Below are positions 1 through 8,628 of a stretch of DNA of 44,409 bases, piece by piece. Within the stretch, counting starts at the first letter, position 1, and the number at the start of each line of letters is the position of its first letter. This stretch comes from Helicobacter sp. MIT 05-5294 (GTDB taxonomy: Bacteria > Campylobacterota > Campylobacteria > Campylobacterales > Helicobacteraceae). The notes beneath the pieces were generated by a model. That model was not told where the DNA came from and searched no databases. It was given only the letters and a program-made list of their open reading frames with translations. The translations under genes and the position numbers were made by a program. The stretch lies in assembly GCF_000765675.1 (NCBI RefSeq), contig NZ_JRPA02000012.1, positions 1-44,409 on the forward strand, given 5' to 3'.

Positions 1-231
1 TAAAGAATAGACCACTCCTACCACAAACATATATGCAGCATAAAACTTACAAAGTTCAGGAGCGAAAGTTTTGGATTCCATAAGTTTAATGGCTGGAATA
101 AAATCCATAAAGTCAGTGAAAACTTTGAGATAAGGATATTTTGTATTAAAAGTTTTATTCCAATGTTTTTGGATAAATTGATACCTCAAATAAGCTCTAA
201 AGCGATTATAAGTTAAGGGTTTGTTGGGCAT
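1..231 (-). CDS. Unidentified protein, N-terminal part, cut by the left edge
   Basis: An open frame of 77 codons starts with ATG at 229-231 on the minus strand and runs without a stop off the window edge. It begins MPNKPLTYNRFRAYLRYQFI. The first 50 residues are basic and aromatic-rich. The last visible stretch (about residues 62-77, with FYAAYMFVVGVV) is hydrophobic and could be the start of a membrane segment. No good ribosome-binding site precedes the ATG. I do not recognise the family. It is reported because the frame is fully open in AT-rich DNA and its composition looks protein-like. Confidence 0.5.
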   Translation of the reverse strand, partial: MPNKPLTYNRFRAYLRYQFIQKHWNKTFNTKYPYLKVFTDFMDFIPAIKLMESKTFAPELCKFYAAYMFVVGVVYSL

Positions 232-448
232 TAAGCAATCTTATAAAATTAGATTGGAATCTTTTAGATTTTATTTTGCAAAGAAATTCCTCAATCACTG
301 CCTTTGTGATTTTAGACAAACATTTCTTCTGATTCTTCACTCTTGCTATGATTTATAAAGACCTTATTACAAACTATGCACTCATTAATGCACCAATACA
401 ACAAATCAAGAAGCAGCCAGCAAAGCTAACCGCAACCTACAGATTCTT

Positions 449-835
449 TTAAGATTTATTGGAATCTTGCAAAGCAATGCACTCAATCTCTACCAAAGCA
501 TTTTTGGGCAGCGTTTTCACAGCTACCGTGCTTCTAGCAGGTTTATGTGCCCCAAAAAACTCTGCATAAATTTCATTTACGATTCCAAAGTCTTCTATGT
601 TGCTTAAAAATATCGTGGTTTTAAGCACATTTTGCAGATTGCTTCCACCCGCTTTTAAAACCTCTTCGAGATTCTTTAATACCTGTCTTGTTTGCGCTTC
701 TATGCCACTTACTAGCTCACCTTGCGGGGTTAGTCCAATTTGCCCTGAAGTATAGACGATTCCATTAGCAACCATTGCTTGGGAATAAGGACCGATTGCT
801 TGAGGTGCGTTTTGTGTCGCGACAATACCTAACAT
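449..835 (-). CDS. ridA: RidA family enamine/imine deaminase
   Basis: This 128-residue protein has the full length of the RidA/YjgF/UK114 family. These proteins hydrolyse reactive 2-aminoacrylate and related imines released by PLP enzymes, giving 2-oxo acids and ammonia, and so protect PLP enzymes in the cytosol. The visible signature is IGPYSQA near residue 14, SGQIGL at 30-35, and PARSTVAV with Arg101 in the position of the catalytic arginine. Glu118 follows in VEIECIA. A strong AAGGAG lies just before the ATG and a TATAAT box at 876-881 serves it. It is divergently arranged with the small exported protein that precedes the moa genes. Confidence 0.93.
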   Translation of the reverse strand: MLGIVATQNAPQAIGPYSQAMVANGIVYTSGQIGLTPQGELVSGIEAQTRQVLKNLEEVLKAGGSNLQNVLKTTIFLSNIEDFGIVNEIYAEFFGAHKPARSTVAVKTLPKNALVEIECIALQDSNKS

Positions 836-875
836 TTTAAGATTCTCCTTTACTTTATTTATTAAATGTTATAAA

Positions 876-881
876 ATTATA
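876..881 (-). promoter_or_regulatory. -10 box for ridA
   Basis: A perfect TATAAT on the minus strand lies 41 bases before the ridA start, in the 72-base divergent spacer. No clear -35 box is visible, which is usual for sigma-70 promoters of this bacterial group. Confidence 0.55.
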
Positions 882-907
882 GCCAAATTATTTTTTAAGG
901 AAAGTTT

Positions 908-1270
908 ATGAAGTCCGTTTTTAGGTTTTTACTGATTGCACTCTGTGCCAATACTCTTGCGAATGCTGATAATTTCGTGCAAACCACTTCACCCAAAACC
1001 CAATCAAATGTCGTCGTCAAAGTCCCTCCGCTTACTGATTTTGATAGAACGCTACAAGAAGAAATGAAAAAATATCCACGAGGTTCTATGTTTTTTGTAG
1101 ATGGCAAAAGCGGCAAAGTCTTATCCGTAGATAAAGCTCCTAATGTCAAATCTAGTGCGCCAAATCCGGGCAAATTTTATCCAAGAGAGGCAGATGAAAC
1201 ACAACTCCCAAAACAATCCGACAAAGTCGTGCCTTATAAAATCCAAGAAGAACGCATTGACTTGCTATAA
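908..1270 (+). CDS. Small exported protein of unknown function
   Basis: This 120-residue protein begins MKSVFRFLLIALCANTLANA, a typical Sec signal peptide with likely cleavage after residue 20. The mature part of about 100 residues is charged and proline-rich. It contains TDFDRTLQEEMKKYPRG and a short SMFFVDGKSGKVLSVDK segment that could form a beta hairpin. There is no cysteine for lipidation in the mature part. AAGGAAAG precedes the ATG. It lies 30 bases before moaD on the same strand, so it may be cotranscribed, but nothing in the sequence ties it to molybdenum. Function unknown. Confidence 0.75.
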   Translation: MKSVFRFLLIALCANTLANADNFVQTTSPKTQSNVVVKVPPLTDFDRTLQEEMKKYPRGSMFFVDGKSGKVLSVDKAPNVKSSAPNPGKFYPREADETQLPKQSDKVVPYKIQEERIDLL

Positions 1271-1300
1271 GCTTAAAACAAATGAGATTCCGGAGCAAAA

Positions 1301-1522
1301 ATGATAGAAGTTGAATTTTTAGGACCTCTTGGCAACAAAACCTTTCAAAGCCAAGCAAGAGACTTTTACGCACTTAAACAAGAATTACAAGCGATTCCAG
1401 AATTAAAAGAATGGCTTAAAGACTGCGCAATTGCCCTTAATGACGAAATCGTTACTTCCTTGGATACTCCAATTAAAAATGGCGACAAGATTGTATTGTT
1501 GCCTCCTGTCTGCGGTGGCTAA
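1301..1522 (+). CDS. moaD: Molybdopterin synthase small subunit MoaD
   Basis: MoaD is a 73-residue ubiquitin-fold sulfur carrier. Its C-terminal glycine is thiocarboxylated and donates sulfur to precursor Z inside the MoaD2-MoaE2 complex. The protein has the expected length and ends PPVCGG, with the required terminal Gly-Gly. The start MIEVEFLGPLG is the usual first beta strand. moaE begins at the base after the moaD stop, so the two partner subunits are translationally coupled. Confidence 0.95.
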   Translation: MIEVEFLGPLGNKTFQSQARDFYALKQELQAIPELKEWLKDCAIALNDEIVTSLDTPIKNGDKIVLLPPVCGG

Positions 1523-1978
1523 ATGCAGTGCCACATTGAAGGATTAGAGATTTTTGAAGGCGCACTAGATACGCCAAATATCTATAAAAATTGGTTTGAT
1601 TTTAGCTCCCAGTCCAATTTAGGAGCTAATGCAATCTTCACAGGAATCGTGCGTGCAGAAAATGAGTGTGAGGGGTTAAGCTTTGATATTTATCTGCCAT
1701 TGTTGGAGCAATGGTTTTTGGGTTGGGCTAAAAAAGCTTTAGCAAACGAAGTTTTGCTTAAAATGGCGCACTCTAGGGGAGATGTTTTGAATCACCAAAG
1801 TTCTTATATGGCGGGTATTTTTAGCTCAAAAAGACGCGCAACCTTAGAGATTTTTGAAGATTTCATAGAAGACTTCAAACACCGCGCCCCGATTTGGAAG
1901 TATGATTTAAAAGACGGACAAAGAATCTATGCTAAAGAGCGCAGTTACCGACTTCCATATAGCGGAATCCTAAACTGA
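1523..1978 (+). CDS. moaE: Molybdopterin synthase catalytic subunit MoaE
   Basis: This is the 151-residue large subunit of molybdopterin synthase, which converts precursor Z to molybdopterin using the MoaD thiocarboxylate. The GANAIFTGIVR segment near residue 35 is the conserved early motif. KHRAPIWKYD near residue 118 is the classical PIWK active-site segment. The central region (AHSRGDVLNHQSSYMAG, then SSKRRATLEIFEDFIEDFKH) departs from the enterobacterial AHRxG pattern but resembles what I recall of Helicobacter MoaE. It directly follows moaD. Confidence 0.93.
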   Translation: MQCHIEGLEIFEGALDTPNIYKNWFDFSSQSNLGANAIFTGIVRAENECEGLSFDIYLPLLEQWFLGWAKKALANEVLLKMAHSRGDVLNHQSSYMAGIFSSKRRATLEIFEDFIEDFKHRAPIWKYDLKDGQRIYAKERSYRLPYSGILN

Positions 1979-2000
1979 TTTAGGTTTAAAAAGAATCCCA

Positions 2001-2495
2001 ATGAGAGCAGTTGCATTTACCGGTAATTCCAACAGCGGAAAGACGACTTTAATAGAAAAAATCGCCTTATATCTTCAAGCAAATCACCCCCAAAAACGCG
2101 TAGGAATCATTAAACACGACCCAAAAGATAAGGCTATTTTAGATACTGCTGGTAAGGATTCTGCAAGATTCTTTGAAACAGGCGCAGATATTGCAATCCT
2201 TGGAGCTACACAAACAACTTTAAGATTCCATCAATCTTTGGAATTTGCAACCCTAGTAGAATCTTTCAAGGCATACGACTACTTGTTTGTTGAAGGTTTA
2301 AAGGAATTGCCTTTGCCTAGAATCTGTGTAGCAAGGAATCTATTTGATATGCGTTTCTTGCCCTTTATCCAAGCTATCGCGATAGATTCTAGCATTAATA
2401 AAGAATCACTAATCCCCTATCGTCTGCCTATTTTAGATTTAAACAACATTCAAGAAATTTTAAAATGGATTCATACAAATATTAAGGAAATTTAA
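2001..2495 (+). CDS. mobB: Molybdopterin-guanine dinucleotide biosynthesis protein MobB
   Basis: MobB is a small P-loop GTPase-like protein that helps MobA attach GMP to molybdopterin, giving the bis-MGD cofactor of DMSO reductase-family enzymes such as formate dehydrogenase and periplasmic nitrate reductase. The Walker A motif GNSNSGKTT is at residues 8-16. The IIKHDPKD stretch near 37 matches the conserved MobB histidine-aspartate region, and LFVEGLKELPLPRI near 95 is the conserved glutamate-glycine segment. Length 164 is typical. Its stop codon abuts the mogA start. Confidence 0.9.
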   Translation: MRAVAFTGNSNSGKTTLIEKIALYLQANHPQKRVGIIKHDPKDKAILDTAGKDSARFFETGADIAILGATQTTLRFHQSLEFATLVESFKAYDYLFVEGLKELPLPRICVARNLFDMRFLPFIQAIAIDSSINKESLIPYRLPILDLNNIQEILKWIHTNIKEI

Positions 2496-3047
2496 ATGCA
2501 AGAAACTCTAAAAGAAACCAAACAAGCAAAAATTGGTATTTTGACACTCTCTGATCGGGCAAGTGCTGGAATCTACGAAGATCTTTCAGGTAAGGCAATC
2601 AAAGAAACTTTAGAAGAATATCTGCTCACGCCTTTTACTTGCATTTACCGCGTTATTGCTGATGATTTTAAAGCCATCGAGCAAAATCTGCAACAACTTG
2701 CAGACGAAGAGCAATGCGATTTGATTGTTACCACAGGAGGCACGGGACCTGCATTGCGTGATGTTACGCCTGAAGCAACAGAGGCGGTATGCCACAAAAT
2801 ACTTCCAGGATTTGGTGAGCTAATGCGACAAGTAAGTTTAAAATATGTCCCTACTGCGATTCTTTCTCGCCAAACCGCCGGAATCCGTAACCAATGCCTT
2901 ATCGTCAATCTTCCGGGCAAACCAAAATCCATTCGCGAATGCCTTGATGCTGTTTTTCCGGCAATCCCTTATTGCCTTGATTTAATTGGTGCAAGTTACT
3001 TAGAAACCAATGAAAATATTATCAAGACTTTTCGCCCAAAAAACTGA
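2496..3047 (+). CDS. mogA: Molybdopterin adenylyltransferase MogA
   Basis: This 183-residue protein belongs to the MogA/MoaB fold family and adenylylates molybdopterin before molybdate insertion by MoeA. The MPT-binding signature TTGGTGP is at residues 79-85, followed by RDVTPEAT. LSDRASAG near residue 18 and LPGKPKSIREC near 142 are further conserved blocks. The length and the RDVTPEAT motif fit MogA better than MoaB. It is the last gene of the cluster. moaA, moaC, moeA and mobA are not in this window. Confidence 0.92.
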   Translation: MQETLKETKQAKIGILTLSDRASAGIYEDLSGKAIKETLEEYLLTPFTCIYRVIADDFKAIEQNLQQLADEEQCDLIVTTGGTGPALRDVTPEATEAVCHKILPGFGELMRQVSLKYVPTAILSRQTAGIRNQCLIVNLPGKPKSIRECLDAVFPAIPYCLDLIGASYLETNENIIKTFRPKN

Positions 3048-3176
3048 TTAAAATGACGCAGTTTTTATTTAAATATATCTTAAATTCTTTCAGGATTAAT
3101 TATAATTCAAAATAAGTTAAAGCCAATGAGGCAAAATTATAAGTTTTAGAAAAAACGCACAATGTGGTAAGCTAGA

Positions 3177-3201
3177 TAAGATTCCTTGATGAGGAATCTT
3201 A
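3177..3201 (-). terminator. Hairpin after rplQ, probable terminator of the ribosomal cluster
   Basis: A perfect 9-bp stem (TAAGATTCC at 3177-3185 with GGAATCTTA at 3193-3201) encloses a 7-base loop. It lies between the convergent ends of mogA and rplQ, closer to rplQ. Neither side has a long U tract, so efficiency is uncertain. It may act in both directions. Confidence 0.55.
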
Positions 3202-3208
3202 TTTCGCA

Positions 3209-3559
3209 TTAGACAAGCTCAATAATTGCCATAGGAGCAGCATCACCAACTCTTGCTCTTGTTTTGATGATTCTTGTATATCCACCATTTTTTTCAGCAT
3301 ATTTTGGTGCAATTTCTTTTACAAGTTTTTTTACAGAATCTTTGTGTTGCAAATGAGAAAAAGCTAAACGATGCGCCATAGAATCACCTTTTCTCGCTTT
3401 TGTAATCAATTTCTCAAAATAGCTTTGCAACTCTTTTGCCTTAGGCAATGTTGTTTCAATTTTTTCACTTGCAATTAAAGCAATAGAAAGATTCTTTAGC
3501 AAAGCTTTTCTATGAGAGCTTGTTCTTCCAAGCTTTCTATATCCATGTCCATGTCTCAT
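3209..3559 (-). CDS. rplQ: 50S ribosomal protein L17
   Basis: L17 (116 residues) binds near the exit of the peptide tunnel on the 50S subunit. The start [20 protein letters not shown] is the diagnostic N-terminus of the family. LITKARKG and [25 protein letters not shown] mark the centre and C-terminus. AAGGA lies before the ATG, 10 bases after rpoA. It is the last gene of the ribosomal cluster, the usual place of rplQ at the end of the alpha operon. Confidence 0.98.
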   Translation of the reverse strand: MRHGHGYRKLGRTSSHRKALLKNLSIALIASEKIETTLPKAKELQSYFEKLITKARKGDSMAHRLAFSHLQHKDSVKKLVKEIAPKYAEKNGGYTRIIKTRARVGDAAPMAIIELV

Positions 3560-3569
3560 TCATTATCCT

Positions 3570-4559
3570 TTAGTTAGAAAATTTTTTCTTAAGCAATGCA
3601 ATCAAATCTTCCGGAAGTCCTTTACCAATAGGATAGCCTAATTCCTCTAACTTTGCGGTAATTTCATCTAAAGATTTTTTGCCTAAATTCTTAATATTTT
3701 TGATCTGGTCTTCATTAAGAAGCACAAGCTCTCCCAAATACTTAATGCCTGATCTATCCAAACAATTAAAACATCGTGCACTAAAGTTTAAACTATCAAT
3801 CGTCTGCAACAACGCTTTGATTTCAGGATGATCTTCATCTCCATTACTGATTTCTGGCACTTCAATATTTAATTCTGCATTGAAAATAGCCATTTGCTTA
3901 TGCATAACGCTTAAAGCATTTTTGAAAGCTGTTAAAGGATCTACTTGTCCATCTGTTTGAATATCAAAAATAACTTTTTCGTAATTTGGATCGTCTTCTA
4001 CAAGTATATTTTCTGTGTTATAGGTTACATTGGTAACCGGGGTAAAATAAGCATCAAGAGGCATAAAACCATCTGGCACTTGATTGCGAATCTCTTCGCT
4101 TGGCACATAGCCAATTCCCCTACAAATCACGATAGAAAAACTCAACACTGCATCTTCATTAATGGTTGCCAAATGAATATTAGGCGTAACAACTTCTATA
4201 ATATCGTTATTTAAGTCTGCACCTGTAACAACTTTTGGACCTGTAAATTTATAATCTACACTGATTGTTTCACTCTCATCTTTGCCTTTAAAACGAATCG
4301 TTTTAAGATTGACAATGAAGTGTGATACATCTTCAACCATTCCGCGCACAGAATCAAACTCATGGGCAACACCAAAAATCTTCAATGCAATAGGAGCAAA
4401 ACCAACAGAACTTCCAAGCAATAATCTACGCAATGGGTGCGCCAAAGTAATCGCATATCCGGATTCAAATGGATAGGCAACAATCTGAATCTTATTAGCA
4501 CCCACCTCTTTTACTTCAATTTTTGTCGGAACATGCGGAGAAGTTTTAATATTTTTCAT
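3570..4559 (-). CDS. rpoA: RNA polymerase alpha subunit
   Basis: The 329-residue alpha subunit dimerises to nucleate RNA polymerase and contacts UP elements and activators. The N-terminal domain (about 1-230) has GYAITLAHPLRRLLLGSSVG for dimerisation and beta contact. After an acidic linker (EISNGDEDHPE) the C-terminal domain (about 250-320) carries SARCFNCLDRSGIKYLGELV and NLGKKSLDEI, the helix-hairpin-helix DNA-binding segment. It sits between rpsD and rplQ as expected. All conserved blocks are intact. Confidence 0.98.
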   Translation of the reverse strand: MKNIKTSPHVPTKIEVKEVGANKIQIVAYPFESGYAITLAHPLRRLLLGSSVGFAPIALKIFGVAHEFDSVRGMVEDVSHFIVNLKTIRFKGKDESETISVDYKFTGPKVVTGADLNNDIIEVVTPNIHLATINEDAVLSFSIVICRGIGYVPSEEIRNQVPDGFMPLDAYFTPVTNVTYNTENILVEDDPNYEKVIFDIQTDGQVDPLTAFKNALSVMHKQMAIFNAELNIEVPEISNGDEDHPEIKALLQTIDSLNFSARCFNCLDRSGIKYLGELVLLNEDQIKNIKNLGKKSLDEITAKLEELGYPIGKGLPEDLIALLKKKFSN

Positions 4560-4578
4560 ACTAACACCTTCCTACGCA

Positions 4579-5205
4579 TTATTTAGAATACAACTCAACA
4601 ATGAGCCTTTCTTCGACTGGAATCACTACTTCTTCTCTTTCTGGCAAACGCGTAAAGATTCCAAATACCTTTTCTTGATCTACATCAACCCAAGGAGAAA
4701 TTCCTGTTTGTTTTGTCAACTCAATCGCTCTTTGAACTTGCGGATTCTTTTTGGTTTTTTCACAAATCTCTACTTTTTGTCCCACTCCAACAAATGCAGA
4801 AGGAATATCAAGCTTCTTGCCATCTACCAAAATATGCCCATGCACTACAAGTTGTCTTGCAAAGCGTCTAGTAGTTGCAAATCCCATTCTATACACGACA
4901 TTATCTAAGCGTCTTTCAATCAACTTAACAAGATTCTCTCCGGTGTTTCCCTCCAAACGATTTGCTTCTACAAAGATAGAATGAAATTGTTTTTCAGAGA
5001 TTCCATACATCATTTTCGCTTTTTGTTTTTCGCGAAGCTGAATCCCATATTCTGAAATCTTTCCTCTTCTTTGTCCGTGTTGTCCCGGACCATAGGGACG
5101 CTTATCTAATGCACTTTTCCCGGCTAATCTCCGCTCACCTTTTAATGCGAGACTAACACCAAATCTTCTTTCAATTTTTTCAACAGGACCTCTGTATCTA
5201 GCCAT
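4579..5205 (-). CDS. rpsD: 30S ribosomal protein S4
   Basis: S4 (208 residues) is a primary 16S rRNA binding protein and part of the decoding-fidelity region. The protein starts [20 protein letters not shown]. It contains [17 protein letters not shown] near residue 38 and an S4 RNA-binding domain (about 98-160) with [22 protein letters not shown]. The N-terminal region has no cysteines, so this is the zinc-free form. S4 is the classical autoregulator of the alpha operon; whether it does this here cannot be read from the sequence. Confidence 0.98.
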   Translation of the reverse strand: MARYRGPVEKIERRFGVSLALKGERRLAGKSALDKRPYGPGQHGQRRGKISEYGIQLREKQKAKMMYGISEKQFHSIFVEANRLEGNTGENLVKLIERRLDNVVYRMGFATTRRFARQLVVHGHILVDGKKLDIPSAFVGVGQKVEICEKTKKNPQVQRAIELTKQTGISPWVDVDQEKVFGIFTRLPEREEVVIPVEERLIVELYSK

Positions 5206-5214
5206 TGTCTCTCC

Positions 5215-5607
5215 TTACACTCTTCTTCTTTTTGGCGCACGGCAACCATTATGTGGCAATGGTGTAACATCTTTAAACCATAAAACTTTAATACCTTCAA
5301 TGCTCCCCAAACTTTTTACCGCAGTTTCTCTACCGCTTCCGGGACCTTGAATCTTGACGCCAAGCTCTTTGATTCCATGTTCTTTCGCTTTAGCGACTGC
5401 GTCTTCAACTGCCTGTTGTGCAGCATAAGGAGTTGATTTTTTACTTCCTTTAAAACCTAATGCACCTGCTGTGCTCCAGCAAATAACATTACCCATTTCA
5501 TCCGTGATTGTTACGCTTGTATTGTTAAAAGCAGCAGAAATATGAATAATACCTCGTGCGATATTCTTTTTGACAACTCTTTTTTTATTAGTGTTTCTTT
5601 TAGCCAT
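5215..5607 (-). CDS. rpsK: 30S ribosomal protein S11
   Basis: S11 (130 residues) lies on the platform of the 30S subunit near the E site. [20 protein letters not shown], the central [15 protein letters not shown], and the C-terminal [17 protein letters not shown] are diagnostic. The spacings to rpsM (10 bases) and rpsD (9 bases) are tight, consistent with one transcript. Confidence 0.98.
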   Translation of the reverse strand: MAKRNTNKKRVVKKNIARGIIHISAAFNNTSVTITDEMGNVICWSTAGALGFKGSKKSTPYAAQQAVEDAVAKAKEHGIKELGVKIQGPGSGRETAVKSLGSIEGIKVLWFKDVTPLPHNGCRAPKRRRV

Positions 5608-5617
5608 TATTTACTCC

Positions 5618-5986
5618 CTATTTTGATGCACTACCAACAGTTTTTCTCTTACCCTTACGCGTTCTCGCATTATTTTTTGTTGTTTGACCACGAACAGGCA
5701 GACCTTTACGATGTCTAAGACCACGATAGTTCCCTAAATCCATAAGAGCTTTAATGTCCATTGTAACTTTCTTGCGCAAATCACCCTCTACGATATGATG
5801 TGTTTGAATTTCTTTCGCAATTGAAGAAATTTCATCTTCACCAAGGTCTTGAACCCTTTTGTCATAAGAAATATTTACAGCATTTAAAATATCTCTTGCT
5901 GTCTTTAAACCAATACCATAAATATAGGTTAAAGCATATTCAATTCTCTTTTTTTTGGGTAAATCAACACCAGCAATTCTCGCCAT
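5618..5986 (-). CDS. rpsM: 30S ribosomal protein S13
   Basis: S13 (122 residues) is in the head of the 30S subunit and bridges to the 50S subunit and the P-site t[23 protein letters not shown] is the family N-terminus, with the helix-hairpin-helix region [14 protein letters not shown] next. The basic tail [21 protein letters not shown] is complete. It follows rpmJ by 12 bases. Confidence 0.98.
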   Translation of the reverse strand: MARIAGVDLPKKKRIEYALTYIYGIGLKTARDILNAVNISYDKRVQDLGEDEISSIAKEIQTHHIVEGDLRKKVTMDIKALMDLGNYRGLRHRKGLPVRGQTTKNNARTRKGKRKTVGSASK

Positions 5987-5998
5987 TATTCTTCCTTT

Positions 5999-6112
5999 TT
6001 ATCCTTGTCTTTGTTTATGTTTTGGATTCTCGCAAATTACTCGAATCACGCCTTTCCTTTTGATAACCTTGCATTTGTCGCACATTTTTTTGACAGAAGG
6101 TCTCACTTTCAT
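5999..6112 (-). CDS. rpmJ: 50S ribosomal protein L36
   Basis: This is a 37-codon gene. It starts [20 protein letters not shown] and ends with [10 protein letters not shown] before TAA at 5999-6001. The zinc-ribbon ligands are present: Cys11, Cys14, Cys27 and His32. This is therefore the zinc-binding form of L36. AGAGGAGTAAGCT before the ATG gives a good ribosome-binding site. It is the first gene after the only large gap in the ribosomal cluster. Confidence 0.97.
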   Translation of the reverse strand: MKVRPSVKKMCDKCKVIKRKGVIRVICENPKHKQRQG

Positions 6113-6373
6113 AGCTTACTCCTCTTTCAAGGCAAATGCCTTATAATACTTAAGCGTAATTTTAGAAAATTCTAAATTATCACTTTGGAATGTTTTAAAT
6201 AGAATTTATCACTTCCTAAACCTAAAAATAAGACTAGGCATTGAGTTTATAGTCCTCAAAGGCTCTTCCAAATCACCTAAACGACTAAGAATAAAACTTA
6301 AGATTCCAAACAAATTAAGCTTTATCTAATTTTTAAAATAAAGCGTAGATTATATTTAAAGTCTTATTAAAAT
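6113..6373 (-). promoter_or_regulatory. Gap between infA and rpmJ with two candidate -10 boxes
   Basis: This 261-base stretch is the only long break inside the 13.8-kb ribosomal cluster, where other gaps are 0-20 bases. On the minus strand a TATAAT is at 6349-6354, soon after the infA stop, and a TATTAT is at 6143-6148, close to rpmJ. An internal promoter and leader for rpmJ-rpsM-rpsK-rpsD-rpoA-rplQ is therefore plausible. I see no coding frame and no strong terminator in it. Confidence 0.45.
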
Positions 6374-6592
6374 CTACTTATATCTAAAAGTAATTCTACC
6401 TTTATCCAAGCTATAAGGTGTTAACTCTAATTTTACCTTATCACCTTGCAGAATCTTAATATAGTGCATTCGCATTCTTCCCGCAATATGGCACAAAATA
6501 ATATGCCCATTTTCAAGCTCTACACGAAAAGTCGCATTCGGCAAAGCTTCCTTTACGATTCCATCTACTTCAATAACATCATCTTTCGCCAC
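6374..6592 (-). CDS. infA: Translation initiation factor IF-1
   Basis: IF-1 is a 72-residue OB-fold protein that blocks the A site of the 30S subunit during initiation. The sequence runs from [20 protein letters not shown] through [20 protein letters not shown] to the C-terminal KGRITFRYK, all typical. The start codon is GTG at 6590-6592, preceded by AAGGAAAATAA, so it is initiated as fMet. It lies 18 bases after map. Confidence 0.98.
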   Translation of the reverse strand: MAKDDVIEVDGIVKEALPNATFRVELENGHIILCHIAGRMRMHYIKILQGDKVKLELTPYSLDKGRITFRYK

Positions 6593-6610
6593 TTATTTTC
6601 CTTTTGATTT

Positions 6611-7369
6611 CTATTCCAAAGATAAGATTTCAGCCTTATTTTTAATGATTGCCACAGTGTGTTCATAATGACTTCCTCTTAGTCCATCTTTAGAAACCAC
6701 ACTCCATTCATCTTCCAAAATAACAGGCTCACCGCTTTTTTGACAAATCATGGGTTCAATACAAAAAACCATTCCCTCTTTTATTTTGTCGCCTTGCTTA
6801 GCTTTCGTTCCCTCTAAATAATTCGGAATCTCTGGCTCTTCGTGCGGCTTTCTACCGATTCCATGACCGCAAAAACCACGCAAGGGGACATAACCATAAT
6901 CTAAAATAAATTGTTCAATCAACGCACTTAATTCTTTAAAGTGCATACCTACCCTAATTTGGCTGATTGCAAAATACAAAGCGTCTTTAGAACAAGCAAT
7001 CAAATGCTTATCTTCTTGCGAGATATTCCCAACCCCGCAAGTAATGGCTGCATCACCATACCAACCATTAAGCTGTGTGCCAATATCCAATCCTATAATA
7101 TCGCCCTCTTGCAACTTATAGTCGTTTGGGATTCCATGGATAATCACCTCATTAACCGAAGTGCAAACCGAACCACTAAATCCATAAAGCCCTTTAAAAG
7201 ATGGCGTTGCCCCACATGAGCGAATCATTTGTTCGCCCATTTGGTCCAATTCTTTTAAAGTAATACCTGGTTTAATCTGACTTTTTAGGTGGTTCAAGGT
7301 TTTCGCCACGATTCTACTAGCAGCCCTTAAGGATTCAATTTCTGCGGGTTTTCTAATGGTAATTGACAT
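6611..7369 (-). CDS. map: Methionine aminopeptidase, type I
   Basis: This 252-residue enzyme removes the N-terminal methionine from nascent proteins whose second residue is small. The pita-bread fold metal ligands are all visible: Asp95 (GLDIGT), Asp106 (YGDAA), His169 (CGHGIG), Glu205 (CIEPM) and Glu236 (YEHT). His78 is the conserved substrate histidine. The start overlaps the secY stop by one base (TAATG), so the genes are translationally coupled. Confidence 0.97.
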   Translation of the reverse strand: MSITIRKPAEIESLRAASRIVAKTLNHLKSQIKPGITLKELDQMGEQMIRSCGATPSFKGLYGFSGSVCTSVNEVIIHGIPNDYKLQEGDIIGLDIGTQLNGWYGDAAITCGVGNISQEDKHLIACSKDALYFAISQIRVGMHFKELSALIEQFILDYGYVPLRGFCGHGIGRKPHEEPEIPNYLEGTKAKQGDKIKEGMVFCIEPMICQKSGEPVILEDEWSVVSKDGLRGSHYEHTVAIIKNKAEILSLE

Positions 7370-8628
7370 TATAAGCCCACCGCACTAAGGGTTTTATATT
7401 TATTCATATAAATTTGAGCTTCAATTTTGCGCATTGTATCCACTGCAACTTGCACAACAATCAAAACAGCAGTTCCACCAAAGTAAAATGGCACACCAGA
7501 AGCTTTAACCAAAACCCATGGTAGAGTTGCAATAATCGCCAAATACAAAGCACCCCAAAAAGTTAATCTATTGGCAACTTCTGTCAAAAAGTTTGCAGTG
7601 CCTTCACCGGGGCGAATCCCGGGTATAAACCCACCCTGACGCTTAAGGTTTTCTGAAATATCTTTTGCGTTAAAGACAATGGAAGCATAAAAGTAAGCGA
7701 AGAAAACCACTAGCAAAAACATTAAGACATTATAAAGATAGCCATTAGGATTCAAAAAATCCGCAATCTGCATTACAATGTTGTTAGAAGAACTTTGCAG
7801 AATCGTGCTTGGAAACATTAAAAGCGCAGAGGCAAAAATAGGCGGAATCACGCCACTTAGATTCATTTTAATCGGAATATAATTCATAATGCGTTTGTCT
7901 TGATTTTGCATTACGACTTTACGAGAATAAGAAATAGGAATCCTGCGCTCACCTAATTCTATGTAAATGATACTAGCCACAGTTACAATGATGATTGCCG
8001 CAATAAACAACAATACAAGCCAACTGATTTGATTGGTATTCACAAGATTGAATGTTCCCGCAATCGCGCTTGGGATTCCAGAGACAATTCCCCCAAAGAT
8101 AATCAAGCTGATTCCATTGCCAATACCTCTTTGCGTAATTTGCTCTCCAATCCACATTAAAAGCATCGTCCCACAAAGCATAGAAAACGCTGAAATAGCG
8201 ATAAACACATTCATGTCAATCATAATTGCACCATTTGCTCCTGTCCCCAAACTCTTCAATCCAATGGAAACACCTACGGCTTGAATCAGTGTAATCGCAA
8301 CTGTGGTATAACGGATAATTTGCATATATTTTTGCATTCCATCGCGTTCTTTTTTCATTTTGCCAAGATTTGGGAAAGTTGAAGCAAGAAGTTCCATAAT
8401 AATAGAAGCTGTAATGTAAGGCATAATCCCGAGAGAAATAATGCTCAATCGCTCCACTGCATTACCACTAAACATATTAAACAATCCCAACGCATTTGAA
8501 GCATTGTTGTCAAAAAACGCTTTAATCACGGTGGTATCAACACCAGGAACGGGGACATAAGCCAATACACGATAGGCTAGAAGAAAGCCTAAAGTAATGA
8601 GAATCTTATTGACGATTGCTTTACTCAT
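7369..8628 (-). CDS. secY: Protein translocase subunit SecY
   Basis: SecY (419 residues) forms the protein-conducting channel of the inner membrane. About ten hydrophobic segments are visible. PVPGVDT near residue 26 and FNMFSGNAVERLSIISLGIMPYI near 50 mark the plug and second segment. The cytoplasmic loop near 240 has YIELGERRIPISYSRK. GFIPGIRPGEGTANFL near 335 is the ribosome/SecA-contacting loop. The gene overlaps rplO and map by one base each. Its place after rplO is universal for the spc operon. Confidence 0.98.
   Translation of the reverse strand: MSKAIVNKILITLGFLLAYRVLAYVPVPGVDTTVIKAFFDNNASNALGLFNMFSGNAVERLSIISLGIMPYITASIIMELLASTFPNLGKMKKERDGMQKYMQIIRYTTVAITLIQAVGVSIGLKSLGTGANGAIMIDMNVFIAISAFSMLCGTMLLMWIGEQITQRGIGNGISLIIFGGIVSGIPSAIAGTFNLVNTNQISWLVLLFIAAIIIVTVASIIYIELGERRIPISYSRKVVMQNQDKRIMNYIPIKMNLSGVIPPIFASALLMFPSTILQSSSNNIVMQIADFLNPNGYLYNVLMFLLVVFFAYFYASIVFNAKDISENLKRQGGFIPGIRPGEGTANFLTEVANRLTFWGALYLAIIATLPWVLVKASGVPFYFGGTAVLIVVQVAVDTMRKIEAQIYMNKYKTLSAVGL

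Noticed and set aside
190-350. Short minus-strand frame of about 44 codons overlapping the start of the edge gene
   Set aside because: Only a weak GTG start, no ribosome-binding site, and too short to separate from chance. The spacer 232-448 shows nothing else firm apart from a small hairpin at 293-311.
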